Source: Bacteroidota bacterium
Lineage (GTDB): Bacteria; Bacteroidota; Bacteroidia; Bacteroidales; JAGONC01
DNA: 64,000 nt
Direction: 5' to 3'
Assembly (NCBI GenBank): GCA_022711405.1
Contig: JAKLFC010000009.1
Coordinates: 67,771 to 131,770, forward strand
Part shown: positions 25,341 through 34,650 of the stretch, one piece after another
Layout: every line of letters starts with the position of its first letter
How positions within the stretch are numbered: position 1 is the stretch's first letter
Program-made: the position numbers and the translations under genes
Notes under the pieces: model-generated
Seen by the model: only the letters and a program-made list of their open reading frames with translations
Database searches by the model: none
Told to the model about the DNA's origin: nothing

Positions 25341-25395
25341 TTAATCACAGAGGCGAAAGGAGGATTGCACGGAGGCGCACGGAGGGAATACAGGG
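25341..25395. repeat. CACAGAGGCGCAC-type repeat fragment
   Basis: TTAATCACAGAGGCG followed by CACGGAGGCGCACGGAGGGAA. The same words appear at 43012-43035 (inverted) and 43171-43195. It looks like a half-copy of an element related in plan to the 111-bp repeat (which starts TTAACCAC). Confidence 0.6.
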
Positions 25396-25406
25396 ATTCA
25401 AAGGCG

Positions 25407-27023
25407 TCAGAGAAAGCGGATAAGGTACAGGCGGACGCCTTCGTTGCGGGTGTAAAATTCAGCCGTTGTGCTGAAGAAGATCCCTTTTTGCCGGAAATCA
25501 CGCAGAATCCTGTTATCGGCTATGTAATATATTTCCCCGGGGACCCTGTCGTTCCTGTGCCGGAGAATTTGACCGGTTTCACGCGTGATATAATAGGAGA
25601 TATCCTCATTTATATGCTGGTTTCCATATAGATACACCTCCTTACCCCGCATCGTTCTTCCGATTTCGATGGCTGCATCGCGGTGGCGGTATTCCTTCTG
25701 CATCTGGCTGTATACAGGAAGATAAAGGACACTGACCGCCAGGCGGCCGACGCTCAGCAATAAAACGAACAACGCCAGCTGTAATGCAGGCCGTTTGATC
25801 ATGAACGCGAGGATCAGGATCATGACGGCAGCTATTATGAAGTTGATCAGCAGGTTGGCAGGTTTCCAAGCTGCTGCATCCAGGAAGGGAGCCAGGATCA
25901 GAGCCAGCGTCGCGATCGCTGAGATGCCTGACAGCAGGATGCCTGTAACCTGAAGAAGCCGCCTGTTCTGTTCTTTCACAAGCAGATGGAAATAGAGCAT
26001 GATCGTTACGGCAAGCGGAAACAGCATGAATATGTACCGGACCCTCCAGTAAGGGGAGAGCCAGTAGATGAGGCTGTTGGCAACCAGGAAAAGAAAGCTG
26101 TAGAACAGAACCGGATGATCGTGGATCCTTTTGATAAAATCCTTCCGGAGACAGGCAACCACCAGCAAGGATACGGGCAGCAGCTCATAGAGGAACTTCA
26201 GTGGAAACAGGACAAGGTGGGCAACGGTCTTTTCCCAGGGGTACCGTGCCACTGTCCGCTGGGCCGACTGATCCCACAGGATTGCGAACAAATGCTCCAG
26301 GATGCCTGGATTTTGCCGGATGTAAAAATAATAATATGCCCCGATGATCCCGGTCATCAGGATGATTCCCGTTACATGCGGCAACGAGAAAAGTTTCCTG
26401 AATTCTTTTCTGGCGATGAAAAAAGCCAGCAGTGTAGCTGCCTGGGCCACCAGGGCAGGGAATCCCTTCATCAGGTAGCAGAGCGCGATCAGCCCGTAGG
26501 AAATCAGGAACATCTTCCACGGCTGATGGCGCCTGGAAAATTCAAGGATGACGATAAAGTTCAGGTACAGCAGCCAGGAATGGGTCAGGTCAATAAGGGC
26601 CAGGTTCGTGTCGCTGAAGAGGATCTTTCCTGTGGATAGGAACAGGAGCGCATTGAAGGCAGCAAAACGGTCACCGAAATATCGCCGCACGTACAGGAAA
26701 ATGGTCATTGTGAAGAACAGGGTGGCAATGATCGTTGGAAGCCTTAGGATAAAGAGGCTGTGGCTGCCGGTCAGTTTGAAAAAGGCCAGGATGATCCAGT
26801 TGTACAGGGGAGGTTTGTTGAAATAAAGTTCCCCGTTGATGGTAGGTGTCAGATAATCACCCGATAACTGCATCTCCAGCGCGACCAGACCCCGGATCCC
26901 CTCATCCGACATCAGGGGGACATTTCCCAGATGGATGAACAGACCGCAGAGGAATACCAAAGACGCCAGGATGAGCACGCCTGGTTCCTTACTGTTCAAT
27001 GCCTGTCGGATGTGATCCTTCAT
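25407..27023 (-). CDS. GT39/ArnT-like membrane glycosyltransferase
   Basis: 538 residues from ATG 27023; an in-frame ATG at 27080 would add 19 residues. The first extracytoplasmic loop contains VPLMSDEGIRGLVALEM, with the acidic pair expected for catalysis in the GT-C fold, followed by GDYLTPTINGELYFNKPPLYNW, typical of PMT/ArnT-like enzymes. About 11-12 hydrophobic helices follow. Such enzymes transfer a sugar from a polyprenyl-phosphate donor to lipid or protein acceptors on the periplasmic side. The acceptor is unknown, and no cell-envelope polysaccharide cluster surrounds it. Confidence 0.85.
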   Translation of the reverse strand: MKDHIRQALNSKEPGVLILASLVFLCGLFIHLGNVPLMSDEGIRGLVALEMQLSGDYLTPTINGELYFNKPPLYNWIILAFFKLTGSHSLFILRLPTIIATLFFTMTIFLYVRRYFGDRFAAFNALLFLSTGKILFSDTNLALIDLTHSWLLYLNFIVILEFSRRHQPWKMFLISYGLIALCYLMKGFPALVAQAATLLAFFIARKEFRKLFSLPHVTGIILMTGIIGAYYYFYIRQNPGILEHLFAILWDQSAQRTVARYPWEKTVAHLVLFPLKFLYELLPVSLLVVACLRKDFIKRIHDHPVLFYSFLFLVANSLIYWLSPYWRVRYIFMLFPLAVTIMLYFHLLVKEQNRRLLQVTGILLSGISAIATLALILAPFLDAAAWKPANLLINFIIAAVMILILAFMIKRPALQLALFVLLLSVGRLAVSVLYLPVYSQMQKEYRHRDAAIEIGRTMRGKEVYLYGNQHINEDISYYITRETGQILRHRNDRVPGEIYYIADNRILRDFRQKGIFFSTTAEFYTRNEGVRLYLIRFL

Positions 27024-27134
27024 GATGGACTGTTGTTTCCGCGGAGTGCAAATTAATAAAAACACTGAATAATTAACCATGATTCGCCCTTAGGGCAATG
27101 AAAGAAATCCTTATCTTAGTAGCATTCAACAGCG

Positions 27135-28730
27135 ATGGTCATGGAAGAGAACATTACAAAGCCAGTATCCCGCACAGAACTGAGTCCCCTGAGTTTCCTC
27201 CGGCGGAGTGCTTCGATCCTGCCTGAAAAAACAGCTGTCATTCATGGCGACCGGAGGTACTCCTACCGCCAGTTTGAAGAACGGGTGCATCGCCTGGCCC
27301 GTTCCCTGCTGCAGGCAGGACTTTCAAGGAACGACAAGGTGGCCTTTCTGTGTCCCAATATACCGGCCATGCTGGACGCACATTTTGGTGTACCGCTGGC
27401 CGGAGGTGTCCTGGTAACGATCAACACCCGGCTGAACCAGGAGGAGATCCGGTATATCCTGGGCCATTCCGACAGCCGGTTTTTATTTGCCGATGCTGAA
27501 TTTTTACCGCTGATCAGCGATCTGAACATTCCCGGGCTGACTGTCATCCGCATTGATGATTCCGGTCTGGTCAGCGATCCCTATGAACGCTTCCTGGCTG
27601 AAAGTTCACCGGAGCCTTTGCGGAATCCCGTTGACCAGGAGGATAGTCCCATTTCCATTAATTATACCTCAGGTACTACCGGCAAGCCGAAAGGGGTGAT
27701 CTTCTCTCACCGGAGTACGTATTTGAATGCCCTTGGAGAAGTGATTGAAACGGGCCTGTCGCTCCAAACAGTTTATCTTTGGACGCTGCCCCTGTTCCAT
27801 TGCAATGGATGGTGTTTTTCGTGGGCGGTGACGGCAGTGGGCGGCACACATGTCTGTCTGCGCAGGATCGATCCGGAACGTATCTGGGACCTCATCCGCA
27901 GGGAGGGCGTGACGCATTTCAATGGCGCACCTACGCTCCATACCATGCTGGTGAACCATTCCAGTGCCTACCGCTTCGACCAGCCCGTAGCGGTCATTGT
28001 TGCGGGGGCACCTCCGTCGCCCACCCTGCTGGAAAAGCTCAGATCGCTGAATTTCAAGCCGATACACGTGTACGGATTGACCGAAACCTATGGGCCCTAT
28101 ACGATCTGTGAATGGCACCCTGAATGGGATCTTCTGCCACTGGAAGAACAGGCACAGCTGCGTGCAAGACAGGGCCAGGCATACGTCACAGCCGAGCTGG
28201 TCAGGGTGGTGGATAGCTATATGAACGATGTTCCGCGGGATGGTAAAACAATCGGAGAGGTGGTGATGAGGGGAAATAACGTGATGCAGGGGTATTATAA
28301 ACAGCCGGCGGCCACGGAGGAGGTGTTCCGCGGAGGCTGGTTCCATTCCGGTGACCTTGCCGTGTGGCACCCCGACGGGTATATTGAACTTCGTGACCGG
28401 CTGAAGGATATCATCATTTCAGGTGGGGAGAATATCTCGACCATTGAGGTGGAACAAACGGTGGTCAGGCACCCGGCAGTCCTTGAATGTGCGGTGGTGG
28501 CCATCCCCGATGAAAAATGGGGCGAACGGCCGAAAGCCTTTGTCACCTTGAAAAAAGGAGCCTACGCGTCGGAAGAGGAAATTCTTGCTTTCTGCAAGAA
28601 ACACATGGCACATTTTAAATGCCCCGCAGCCATCGAGATATGTGAGTTGCCCAAAACTGCCACAGGGAAGATTCAAAAGTATATTCTGCGTGAAAGGGAG
28701 TGGGGGAAGTCAGGGAAAAGAATTAATTAA
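27135..28730 (+). CDS. Acyl-CoA synthetase (AMP-forming, medium/long-chain type)
   Basis: 531 residues; ATG 27141 is an alternative. Adenylate-forming enzyme motifs in order: the phosphate loop INYTSGTTGKPKGVIFSH, the VYGLTETYG adenine-binding motif, the hinge ELRDRLKDIIISGGENIS, and the catalytic lysine region LPKTATGKIQKYIL. It should activate a carboxylic acid to its CoA thioester via an acyl-adenylate. The PLFHCNGWCFSW segment resembles the AMP-binding acyl-CoA ligases of the FadD/medium-chain family. A weak -7 box (TATCTTAG, 27112-27119) precedes it. Its stop overlaps that of the convergent OmpA gene. Confidence 0.93.
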   Translation: MVMEENITKPVSRTELSPLSFLRRSASILPEKTAVIHGDRRYSYRQFEERVHRLARSLLQAGLSRNDKVAFLCPNIPAMLDAHFGVPLAGGVLVTINTRLNQEEIRYILGHSDSRFLFADAEFLPLISDLNIPGLTVIRIDDSGLVSDPYERFLAESSPEPLRNPVDQEDSPISINYTSGTTGKPKGVIFSHRSTYLNALGEVIETGLSLQTVYLWTLPLFHCNGWCFSWAVTAVGGTHVCLRRIDPERIWDLIRREGVTHFNGAPTLHTMLVNHSSAYRFDQPVAVIVAGAPPSPTLLEKLRSLNFKPIHVYGLTETYGPYTICEWHPEWDLLPLEEQAQLRARQGQAYVTAELVRVVDSYMNDVPRDGKTIGEVVMRGNNVMQGYYKQPAATEEVFRGGWFHSGDLAVWHPDGYIELRDRLKDIIISGGENISTIEVEQTVVRHPAVLECAVVAIPDEKWGERPKAFVTLKKGAYASEEEILAFCKKHMAHFKCPAAIEICELPKTATGKIQKYILREREWGKSGKRIN

Positions 28731-30052
28731 TTTTTTTCCCCTATCACCCTGATCTCTACCCTGCGGTTTGCCGCCTTCCCTTCGATGGTGGTATTGCTTG
28801 CCACCGGGGAGCTTTCGCCATACCCCTGTGCGCTCAATGTATTGGTGATTCCATTTTCAACGAGCCAGTTCACCACCGCCTGCGAGCGGTTCTGCGAGAG
28901 CTGGAGGTTGTATTCATCCGTACCATCCGAATCGGTGTGCCCGGCAATCTCAAGATTGAGGCCTGGTCTCTCCCTGATCACAGTGGCCAGCTGCTCCAGC
29001 ACCTGAACGGATTCAGGGGTAAGGGTGGCCTTATCCACCTCAAAATGAATCCCGTACAGGACCAAAACACCTTTTTTATCAATATCCTGCCCCATTTTTA
29101 CCACGGATTCTTCCAGTTTTTTGAGGGGGATGGTGATCGTCTTGTCATCCATACCTTCATAGTTATATTCATCATAGGGGAGAGTTTTCATGGCGTATCC
29201 CGTTTTTGAAGCGGTGATCAGTGCCAGTCCTGCCGGTACATTCATCAGCACGAATCCGCCCTGGTCATCTGTAGTGGTTTCGACGACGTTGGTGGCAGAT
29301 ACAAGTGCTCCTCCAATGCCCGCCTTTGTATCTTCATCCACTACGATTCCGCTGATATTCTGTACGAAGGCCAGTTTTTTCGGATTGATCAGCAGCTCTG
29401 CAAAATCAATGGCAAATCCATCACCCGCGCCGGTGGTCAGATCGTCGATCCGGATCACCATCCGGCCTGTCTTTACCAGGGGAAGATCCTCGGGAAGAAG
29501 CTGTATGGTGATCAGTTTCCCGATGGGGCCGGTCTGATCCAGGGCATTGATCATATTTTCAAGGTAGGGAATCCTTTTTCCGTTGATGCTGACCTGATAG
29601 CTGGCACCAAACCCGGGAGACTGGAAATCGTCCACAAACATCCGGATCATGGCGGATTTTACATCCATCCCAATGAGAGAGTACTCAAGGGTAATCGGTT
29701 GCGGCTCATTTTCAGGTCGGGTAGTGGAGCCGGTATACCCATCCGTCCATGCAGCTTCATCTGGTGTGTAACTGGAAACAACAAATATCCTGTCGGTGCC
29801 CGCCGGATCGTCGGATTCGGCTTCCCAGGGATAATCGTGGGGATCCGTATTTTTACCGGCAAAAGGATTAAATTCCTCGGGCCAGCCAAATCCCAGATTA
29901 TCAATATCGCCAACCCTTACGATCAGGTCGGCTTCAGGCTGGTCTTTCAGTACGGAGTAGGGATTGCCCCAGTCTCCGTTGTCCTGGGCTTGGAGTACAT
30001 AGCTGAAAGCGGCAAACATGAATGCAGATAAAAGAACTGGAATGTTTTTCAT
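28727..30052 (-). CDS. OmpA-family protein with N-terminal lectin-like/unknown domain
   Basis: 441 residues from ATG 30052, chosen because a signal peptide starts there (MKNIPVLLSAFMFAAFSYVLQAQ). Residues about 25-235 form a beta-rich domain of no family that I recognise, containing ADLIVRVGDIDNLGFGWPEEFNPFAG. A carboxypeptidase-regulatory-like domain follows (ISGIVVDEDTKAGIGGALVSA, about 245-325), then an OmpA C-terminal domain with LEIAGHTDSDGTDEYNLQLSQNRSQAV, whose Asp and Arg bind peptidoglycan. It is probably anchored in the envelope through murein. The stop codon overlaps the convergent acyl-CoA ligase stop by three bases. Confidence 0.85.
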   Translation of the reverse strand: MKNIPVLLSAFMFAAFSYVLQAQDNGDWGNPYSVLKDQPEADLIVRVGDIDNLGFGWPEEFNPFAGKNTDPHDYPWEAESDDPAGTDRIFVVSSYTPDEAAWTDGYTGSTTRPENEPQPITLEYSLIGMDVKSAMIRMFVDDFQSPGFGASYQVSINGKRIPYLENMINALDQTGPIGKLITIQLLPEDLPLVKTGRMVIRIDDLTTGAGDGFAIDFAELLINPKKLAFVQNISGIVVDEDTKAGIGGALVSATNVVETTTDDQGGFVLMNVPAGLALITASKTGYAMKTLPYDEYNYEGMDDKTITIPLKKLEESVVKMGQDIDKKGVLVLYGIHFEVDKATLTPESVQVLEQLATVIRERPGLNLEIAGHTDSDGTDEYNLQLSQNRSQAVVNWLVENGITNTLSAQGYGESSPVASNTTIEGKAANRRVEIRVIGEKN

Positions 30053-30216
30053 GATAAAGGATTTTAGAAGTAAAAAAATACAAGGGGTCGTTGGAGTGGC
30101 AATATTAATGAAAAAGACAGGCAGATGCAAGTAATTCTGTAGAAATCAATACAAGGACGTCGAAATCTTTTACCACTGCCTGCCGGATGAAAAGGAATCA
30201 TTTTTAAAAATATCCA

Positions 30217-30247
30217 TTGAATTCAGAAAGATTTTATAATACATTTG
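30217..30247 (+). promoter_or_regulatory. Bacteroidota promoter of the RND efflux operon
   Basis: TTG at 30217-30219, a 20-base spacer and TACATTTG at 30240-30247 give a good match to the TTTG-N19-21-TAnnTTTG pattern. The adaptor ATG is 22 bases downstream of the -7 box. Confidence 0.65.
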
Positions 30248-30269
30248 CTTAACGTTCAAAATTCCAGCC

Positions 30270-31460
30270 ATGAAATTTACCGTTTACATCCTCCGGGGCG
30301 CGATCATTTGCTGCCTCTTAAGTTTACTATTGATATTACCGGCCTGTAAGAAGGAGGCAGCGAAGACTCCACCGCTTACCAAGGTACAGGCGGTCAATGT
30401 ACTGCAGACAACCGTACCGATAAAGGCAGATTTTGTCGGGCAGACCTATGGATATAAGGATATTCCGATCCGTGCCAGGGTGGATGGCTTTCTTACAGGG
30501 ATACATTTTCAGGAAGGAACGTTTGTCAGGCAGGGTCAGCTGCTTTATACCATTGATCCGGAGCCTTTCAAAGCACTGGAAGCTGAAGCGATGAGCGGTG
30601 TGGCACAGGCGCAGACCATGCTGGCAAAGGCCGAGAGTGACCTGAACAGGATCCGGCCCCTGGCCGAGATCAATGCGGTGAGCCAGAGCGACCTGGATGC
30701 TGCCGTTGCCCAGTTTGGCGCTGCCCAGGCTTCCCTTGACGCAGCGAATGCCAACCTGAAATATGCCCGGATCAACCTGGGGTATACCAGCATATACTCG
30801 CCTATCACGGGAGTCATAGGCAAGACCGAAGCAAAAACCGGAGAGTATGTCGGACGTCCGCCGAATCCCGTCGTGCTGAACACTGTATCCATCATTGATA
30901 CCATCCTGGTCCAGTTTTCCATTACGGAATCCGATTACCTCTGGATTGCCAGGAAAGCCATTGATGCGCAGGCACAGGATTCGCTCACCAGGAATGATGT
31001 GCGTGATAGAGTGGCCGAACAGGAAAAGATACATCTGATCCTGTCCGATGGATCGGTTTTCGCTTCCCCAGGCAGGTTTGATTTTGTGAACCGTCAGGTG
31101 GATCCCACCACAGGGACTCTTCTGGTCCAGGCATCCTTTCCCAATCCAGAAAAGCTTTTACGCCCCGGTCAGTTTGCCAGGGTGCAGATCGTTGTGGAAG
31201 TCGTTGAAAATGGACTGGTGATTCCTCAGCGGAGTGTCAGGGAACTGCAGGGTCTGTACCAGGTCTATGTAGTAAATGATACCAGCGCCATTGAAGTACG
31301 CCCGGTCAAACTGGCTGCAAAGGTCGGGAGTATGTTCCTTGTTATGTCAGGGCTTACTCCAAAGGACCGGATCGTGTTTGAAGGCCTGAATCTGGTCCGG
31401 CCGGGACAGAAAGTCAACCCCCAGATGGTCGAGGTACCTGCCGAACTAATGAAATTCTAA
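30270..31460 (+). CDS. RND efflux membrane-fusion (periplasmic adaptor) lipoprotein
   Basis: 396 residues. Lipoprotein signal: hydrophobic stretch ending ILPAC, Cys near residue 26. The adaptor order is normal: N-terminal barrel strand (VPIKADFVGQTYGYKDIPIRARVDGFL), lipoyl half (FQEGTFVRQGQLLYTIDP), a coiled-coil alpha hairpin at about 105-170 rich in Ala and Gln, second lipoyl half (IYSPITGVIGKTEAKTGEYV), and barrel and membrane-proximal domains. It links the inner-membrane pump to the outer-membrane duct. First gene of the operon adaptor, pump, duct. Confidence 0.95.
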   Translation: MKFTVYILRGAIICCLLSLLLILPACKKEAAKTPPLTKVQAVNVLQTTVPIKADFVGQTYGYKDIPIRARVDGFLTGIHFQEGTFVRQGQLLYTIDPEPFKALEAEAMSGVAQAQTMLAKAESDLNRIRPLAEINAVSQSDLDAAVAQFGAAQASLDAANANLKYARINLGYTSIYSPITGVIGKTEAKTGEYVGRPPNPVVLNTVSIIDTILVQFSITESDYLWIARKAIDAQAQDSLTRNDVRDRVAEQEKIHLILSDGSVFASPGRFDFVNRQVDPTTGTLLVQASFPNPEKLLRPGQFARVQIVVEVVENGLVIPQRSVRELQGLYQVYVVNDTSAIEVRPVKLAAKVGSMFLVMSGLTPKDRIVFEGLNLVRPGQKVNPQMVEVPAELMKF

Positions 31461-31479
31461 CCCCTAATACCGGAACGCG

Positions 31480-34400
31480 ATGGCAGAATTTTTTGTAAGA
31501 CGGCCGATCGTTGCCATGGTCATCTCGATCTTTATCGTGATCCTTGGCGTGATTTCGATTTTAAGTTTACCTATTGCCCAGTATCCTGACATCACTCCTC
31601 CGATGGTACAGGTCACGGCTTTTTATACCGGCGCCAGCTCCCTGGACGTGGAACAGTCGGTGGCCACTCCCCTGGAACAGGAGATCAACGGGGTGGAGAA
31701 CAGCATCTACATGCAGTCGATCAATACCAATGACGGTGCTTTAACCATCAGGGTATCCTTCGACGTGGGAACTGATCCGGATATGAACAATGTGCTTACC
31801 CAGAACCGTGTTTCTTCCGCCACTCCCAAACTACCGGATGAAGTGAAACGACTTGGAGTTTCAACAAAAAAATCGCTTGCTTTTCCGGTCCTGCTGATCT
31901 CTCTTACGTCACCAAACAAAACGTACGATAAGATCTTTCTCAGTAATTACACGAAGATCAACGTGGCAGATATCCTGGCCCGCATACCGGGAGTCGGCAG
32001 GGTGGATGTGTTCGGTGTGGGGGACTATTCCATGCGGATCTGGATCAAACCCGACCGGATGGCCCAGATGGGCATCACGGTCAATGAAGTCGTCAATGCC
32101 ATCAAGCAGCAAAACGTGATAGTGGCAGGGGGTAAATTTGGCGGTGAACCGGCTCCGCAAGGCACGGATTTCACATACACCGTACGCCTCAAGGACCGTC
32201 TGCAGACCGAAGAAGAATTCGGTGAGATTGTGGTACGGCAGAGTACTGAAGGATTTCAGGTTCGTTTGAAAGATCTTGCCCGTATCGAGATGGGTACGGA
32301 AAGTTACAAGATGTATGCCCGTCTTAATGGCGAAGATGCTGGTGTACTATCCATCTATCAGAGTCCCGGTTCCAATGTGATGGACCTGGCTGGCCAGGTA
32401 AAGGCAACCATGGTTGAGCTGGCTAAGGACTTTCCGCAGGATCTGAAATACGATATATCCCTTGATACCACCCTGGCGATCTCAGAAGGGATCCGTGAGA
32501 TCATCACGACCCTGTATGAAGCCCTGCTCCTGGTGATCCTTGTGGTTTTTATCTTTCTTCAGAACTGGAGGGCCATGATCATTCCCCTGCTGGCAGTCCC
32601 TGTGTCCCTGGTGGGAGCCTTCATTCTTTTTCCGGTTTTCGGATTCTCGATCAACACGCTGTCACTGCTGGGTATCGTTCTGGCCATCGGAATTGTCGTT
32701 GACGATGCCATTGTGGTGGTGGAGGCGGTTATGGTCAATATTGAACACGGGATGGAGCCCCGCGAGGCGACCATCAAGGCCATGAAACAGATCACTGCCC
32801 CGATCATTGCCATCACCCTGGTGCTGGTGGCGGTTTTCATACCGGTCGCAGCGATCAGTGGCATCACCGGCAGCCTGTATCAGCAATTTGCCATCACCAT
32901 CGCCGTATCGGTCGTTTTTTCCGCCCTGAACTCGCTGACCCTTAGCCCTGCCCTCAGCTCGATCCTGCTGAAGGAACCAAAACCTGCAAAGGGCATCGTG
33001 GGTAAATTTTTCAGGGGATTTAACAAAGGTTTCAACAAAGCCAATGAAAAATACACCAGTTTCTCCCACGTGGTTGCCCGTAAGGCTACCCGTGGAGTCA
33101 TCTTCATCGTGATCTTTCTGTTTCTGGCCGGTGTGCTGGGTAAATTCATCCCCGGTGGCTTCATCCCTGAAGAAGATATGGGCTATTTCTTCATCAATGC
33201 ACAGTTGCCCGAAGCAGCTTCATTGCAGCGGACCGATCTGGTTGCCAGAAAGATTGAAAAGATCCTATCGTCGCATGAGGAAGTGGAGTTTTCCACCAGC
33301 ATCCCCGGATACAGCATGCTCACCGGAGGCTTTTCGACCAATTCGGTTTTTATTTTCGTTTCCTGCAAGGAATGGGGTGAACGCGGAAAGGAAGGCGAGG
33401 TGCACATGCTCATCCGGAAGCTGAACCGGGAATTCTCTGCAGCCATTCAGGAGGCACCCAGCTTTGCTTTTGGACCTCCTGCCATCCCGGGGCTGGGGAA
33501 TGGATCCGGTTTCAGCATCATGATCCAGGACAAGGGCAGCAACAGTACCCCCCAGTATCTTGCCCAGCAGACCCAAAAATTTATTCAGTCAGTGCGTCAG
33601 CGGCCGGAGATAAGTTCGGTGTTCACCACCTATCAGGCTTCGACTCCCCAGCGGTACCTGGATGTGGACAGGGAAAAGGCCATGAAAATGGGACTGAACC
33701 TGAACGATGTATACAATACCATCAGCGCTTTCCTGGGCGGGACCTACGTGAACGACTTCAACCGGTTTGGCCGCGTATACAAGTCCTATCTTCAGGCTGA
33801 ACCGGAATACAGGCTGACCGAAGATGACATGGATCTGTTCTTTATTAAAAACAACGAAGGGAAGATGATCCCCCTTAGTTCCATAGCCACGGTTGAAAAT
33901 ATAAGCGGGCCTGAATTCACCTTCCGGTTCAATATGTACCGTGCAGCGGAGGTGACGGGCGGACCTGCACCCGGTTACAGTTCGGCACAGGCCCTCACCG
34001 CCCTGGAGGAAGTGGCTGAGGAGGTACTGCCTGATGATATCGGCTATGCCTGGAACGCCATGTCGTACCAGGAAAAAGCAGCTGCAGGAACAGCCGGTGT
34101 GATCTTCGTGTTTTCACTGGTGTTTGTGTTCCTGATCCTTGCTGCCCAGTACGAAAGCTGGTCGCTGCCTTTCGCCATCCTGCTTGGAACGCCCTTTGCC
34201 ATTTTCGGCGCTTTCCTTGGAATATGGATCGCCCGCTTCAGCTCTGATCTTTATGTCCTGAACATCTTTGCCCAGGTTTCGCTGATCCTGCTGCTGGCTC
34301 TGGCAGCGAAAAATGCGATCCTTATCGTTGAATATGCCAAAGATAAATTCGAAGAGGGATTATCCCTCATGGAAGCAGCCATCCAGGGAGCCAAATTGCG

Positions 34401-34650
34401 TCTGCGCCCGATCCTGATGACCTCTTTTGCCTTCATTCTCGGTGTGGTACCCCTGATCACAGCCAGCGGGGCTGGCTCCCAGGCACGTAACGTGATGGGC
34501 GTGGCTGTTTTTGCCGGGATGCTCATCGCCACTATGCTCGGTATCTTTATGTACCCGATGTTATTTGTCCTGATAGGCAAGTTAGGTAAATATGAAAAGA
34601 AACGAGATCTAAAGAAAGCACAACAAACTGTCGTACAGAATAATGAATGA
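31480..34650 (+). CDS. RND multidrug efflux pump, inner-membrane subunit (HAE1/AcrB type)
   Basis: 1056 residues, normal length. N-terminal FFVRRPIVAMVISIFIVILGVISILSLPIAQYPDITPP is the family opening. TM4 carries the proton-relay pair in GIVVDDAIVVVE, and TM10 the matching lysine in LALAAKNAILIVEYAKD. The two large periplasmic loops include the expected porter-domain phrases (TPLEQEINGVENSIYMQS; FMNLN-like NLNDVYNTISAFLGG). Twelve transmembrane helices. It exports hydrophobic or amphiphilic compounds using the proton gradient. Starts 19 bases after the adaptor; its stop overlaps the next open frame. Confidence 0.97.
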   Translation: MAEFFVRRPIVAMVISIFIVILGVISILSLPIAQYPDITPPMVQVTAFYTGASSLDVEQSVATPLEQEINGVENSIYMQSINTNDGALTIRVSFDVGTDPDMNNVLTQNRVSSATPKLPDEVKRLGVSTKKSLAFPVLLISLTSPNKTYDKIFLSNYTKINVADILARIPGVGRVDVFGVGDYSMRIWIKPDRMAQMGITVNEVVNAIKQQNVIVAGGKFGGEPAPQGTDFTYTVRLKDRLQTEEEFGEIVVRQSTEGFQVRLKDLARIEMGTESYKMYARLNGEDAGVLSIYQSPGSNVMDLAGQVKATMVELAKDFPQDLKYDISLDTTLAISEGIREIITTLYEALLLVILVVFIFLQNWRAMIIPLLAVPVSLVGAFILFPVFGFSINTLSLLGIVLAIGIVVDDAIVVVEAVMVNIEHGMEPREATIKAMKQITAPIIAITLVLVAVFIPVAAISGITGSLYQQFAITIAVSVVFSALNSLTLSPALSSILLKEPKPAKGIVGKFFRGFNKGFNKANEKYTSFSHVVARKATRGVIFIVIFLFLAGVLGKFIPGGFIPEEDMGYFFINAQLPEAASLQRTDLVARKIEKILSSHEEVEFSTSIPGYSMLTGGFSTNSVFIFVSCKEWGERGKEGEVHMLIRKLNREFSAAIQEAPSFAFGPPAIPGLGNGSGFSIMIQDKGSNSTPQYLAQQTQKFIQSVRQRPEISSVFTTYQASTPQRYLDVDREKAMKMGLNLNDVYNTISAFLGGTYVNDFNRFGRVYKSYLQAEPEYRLTEDDMDLFFIKNNEGKMIPLSSIATVENISGPEFTFRFNMYRAAEVTGGPAPGYSSAQALTALEEVAEEVLPDDIGYAWNAMSYQEKAAAGTAGVIFVFSLVFVFLILAAQYESWSLPFAILLGTPFAIFGAFLGIWIARFSSDLYVLNIFAQVSLILLLALAAKNAILIVEYAKDKFEEGLSLMEAAIQGAKLRLRPILMTSFAFILGVVPLITASGAGSQARNVMGVAVFAGMLIATMLGIFMYPMLFVLIGKLGKYEKKRDLKKAQQTVVQNNE

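Noticed and set aside
25986..26639. 217-codon plus-strand open frame
   Set aside because: Antisense to the GT39-like gene; the sense frame has transmembrane helices and family motifs.
27669..28370. 233-codon minus-strand open frame
   Set aside because: Antisense to the acyl-CoA synthetase.
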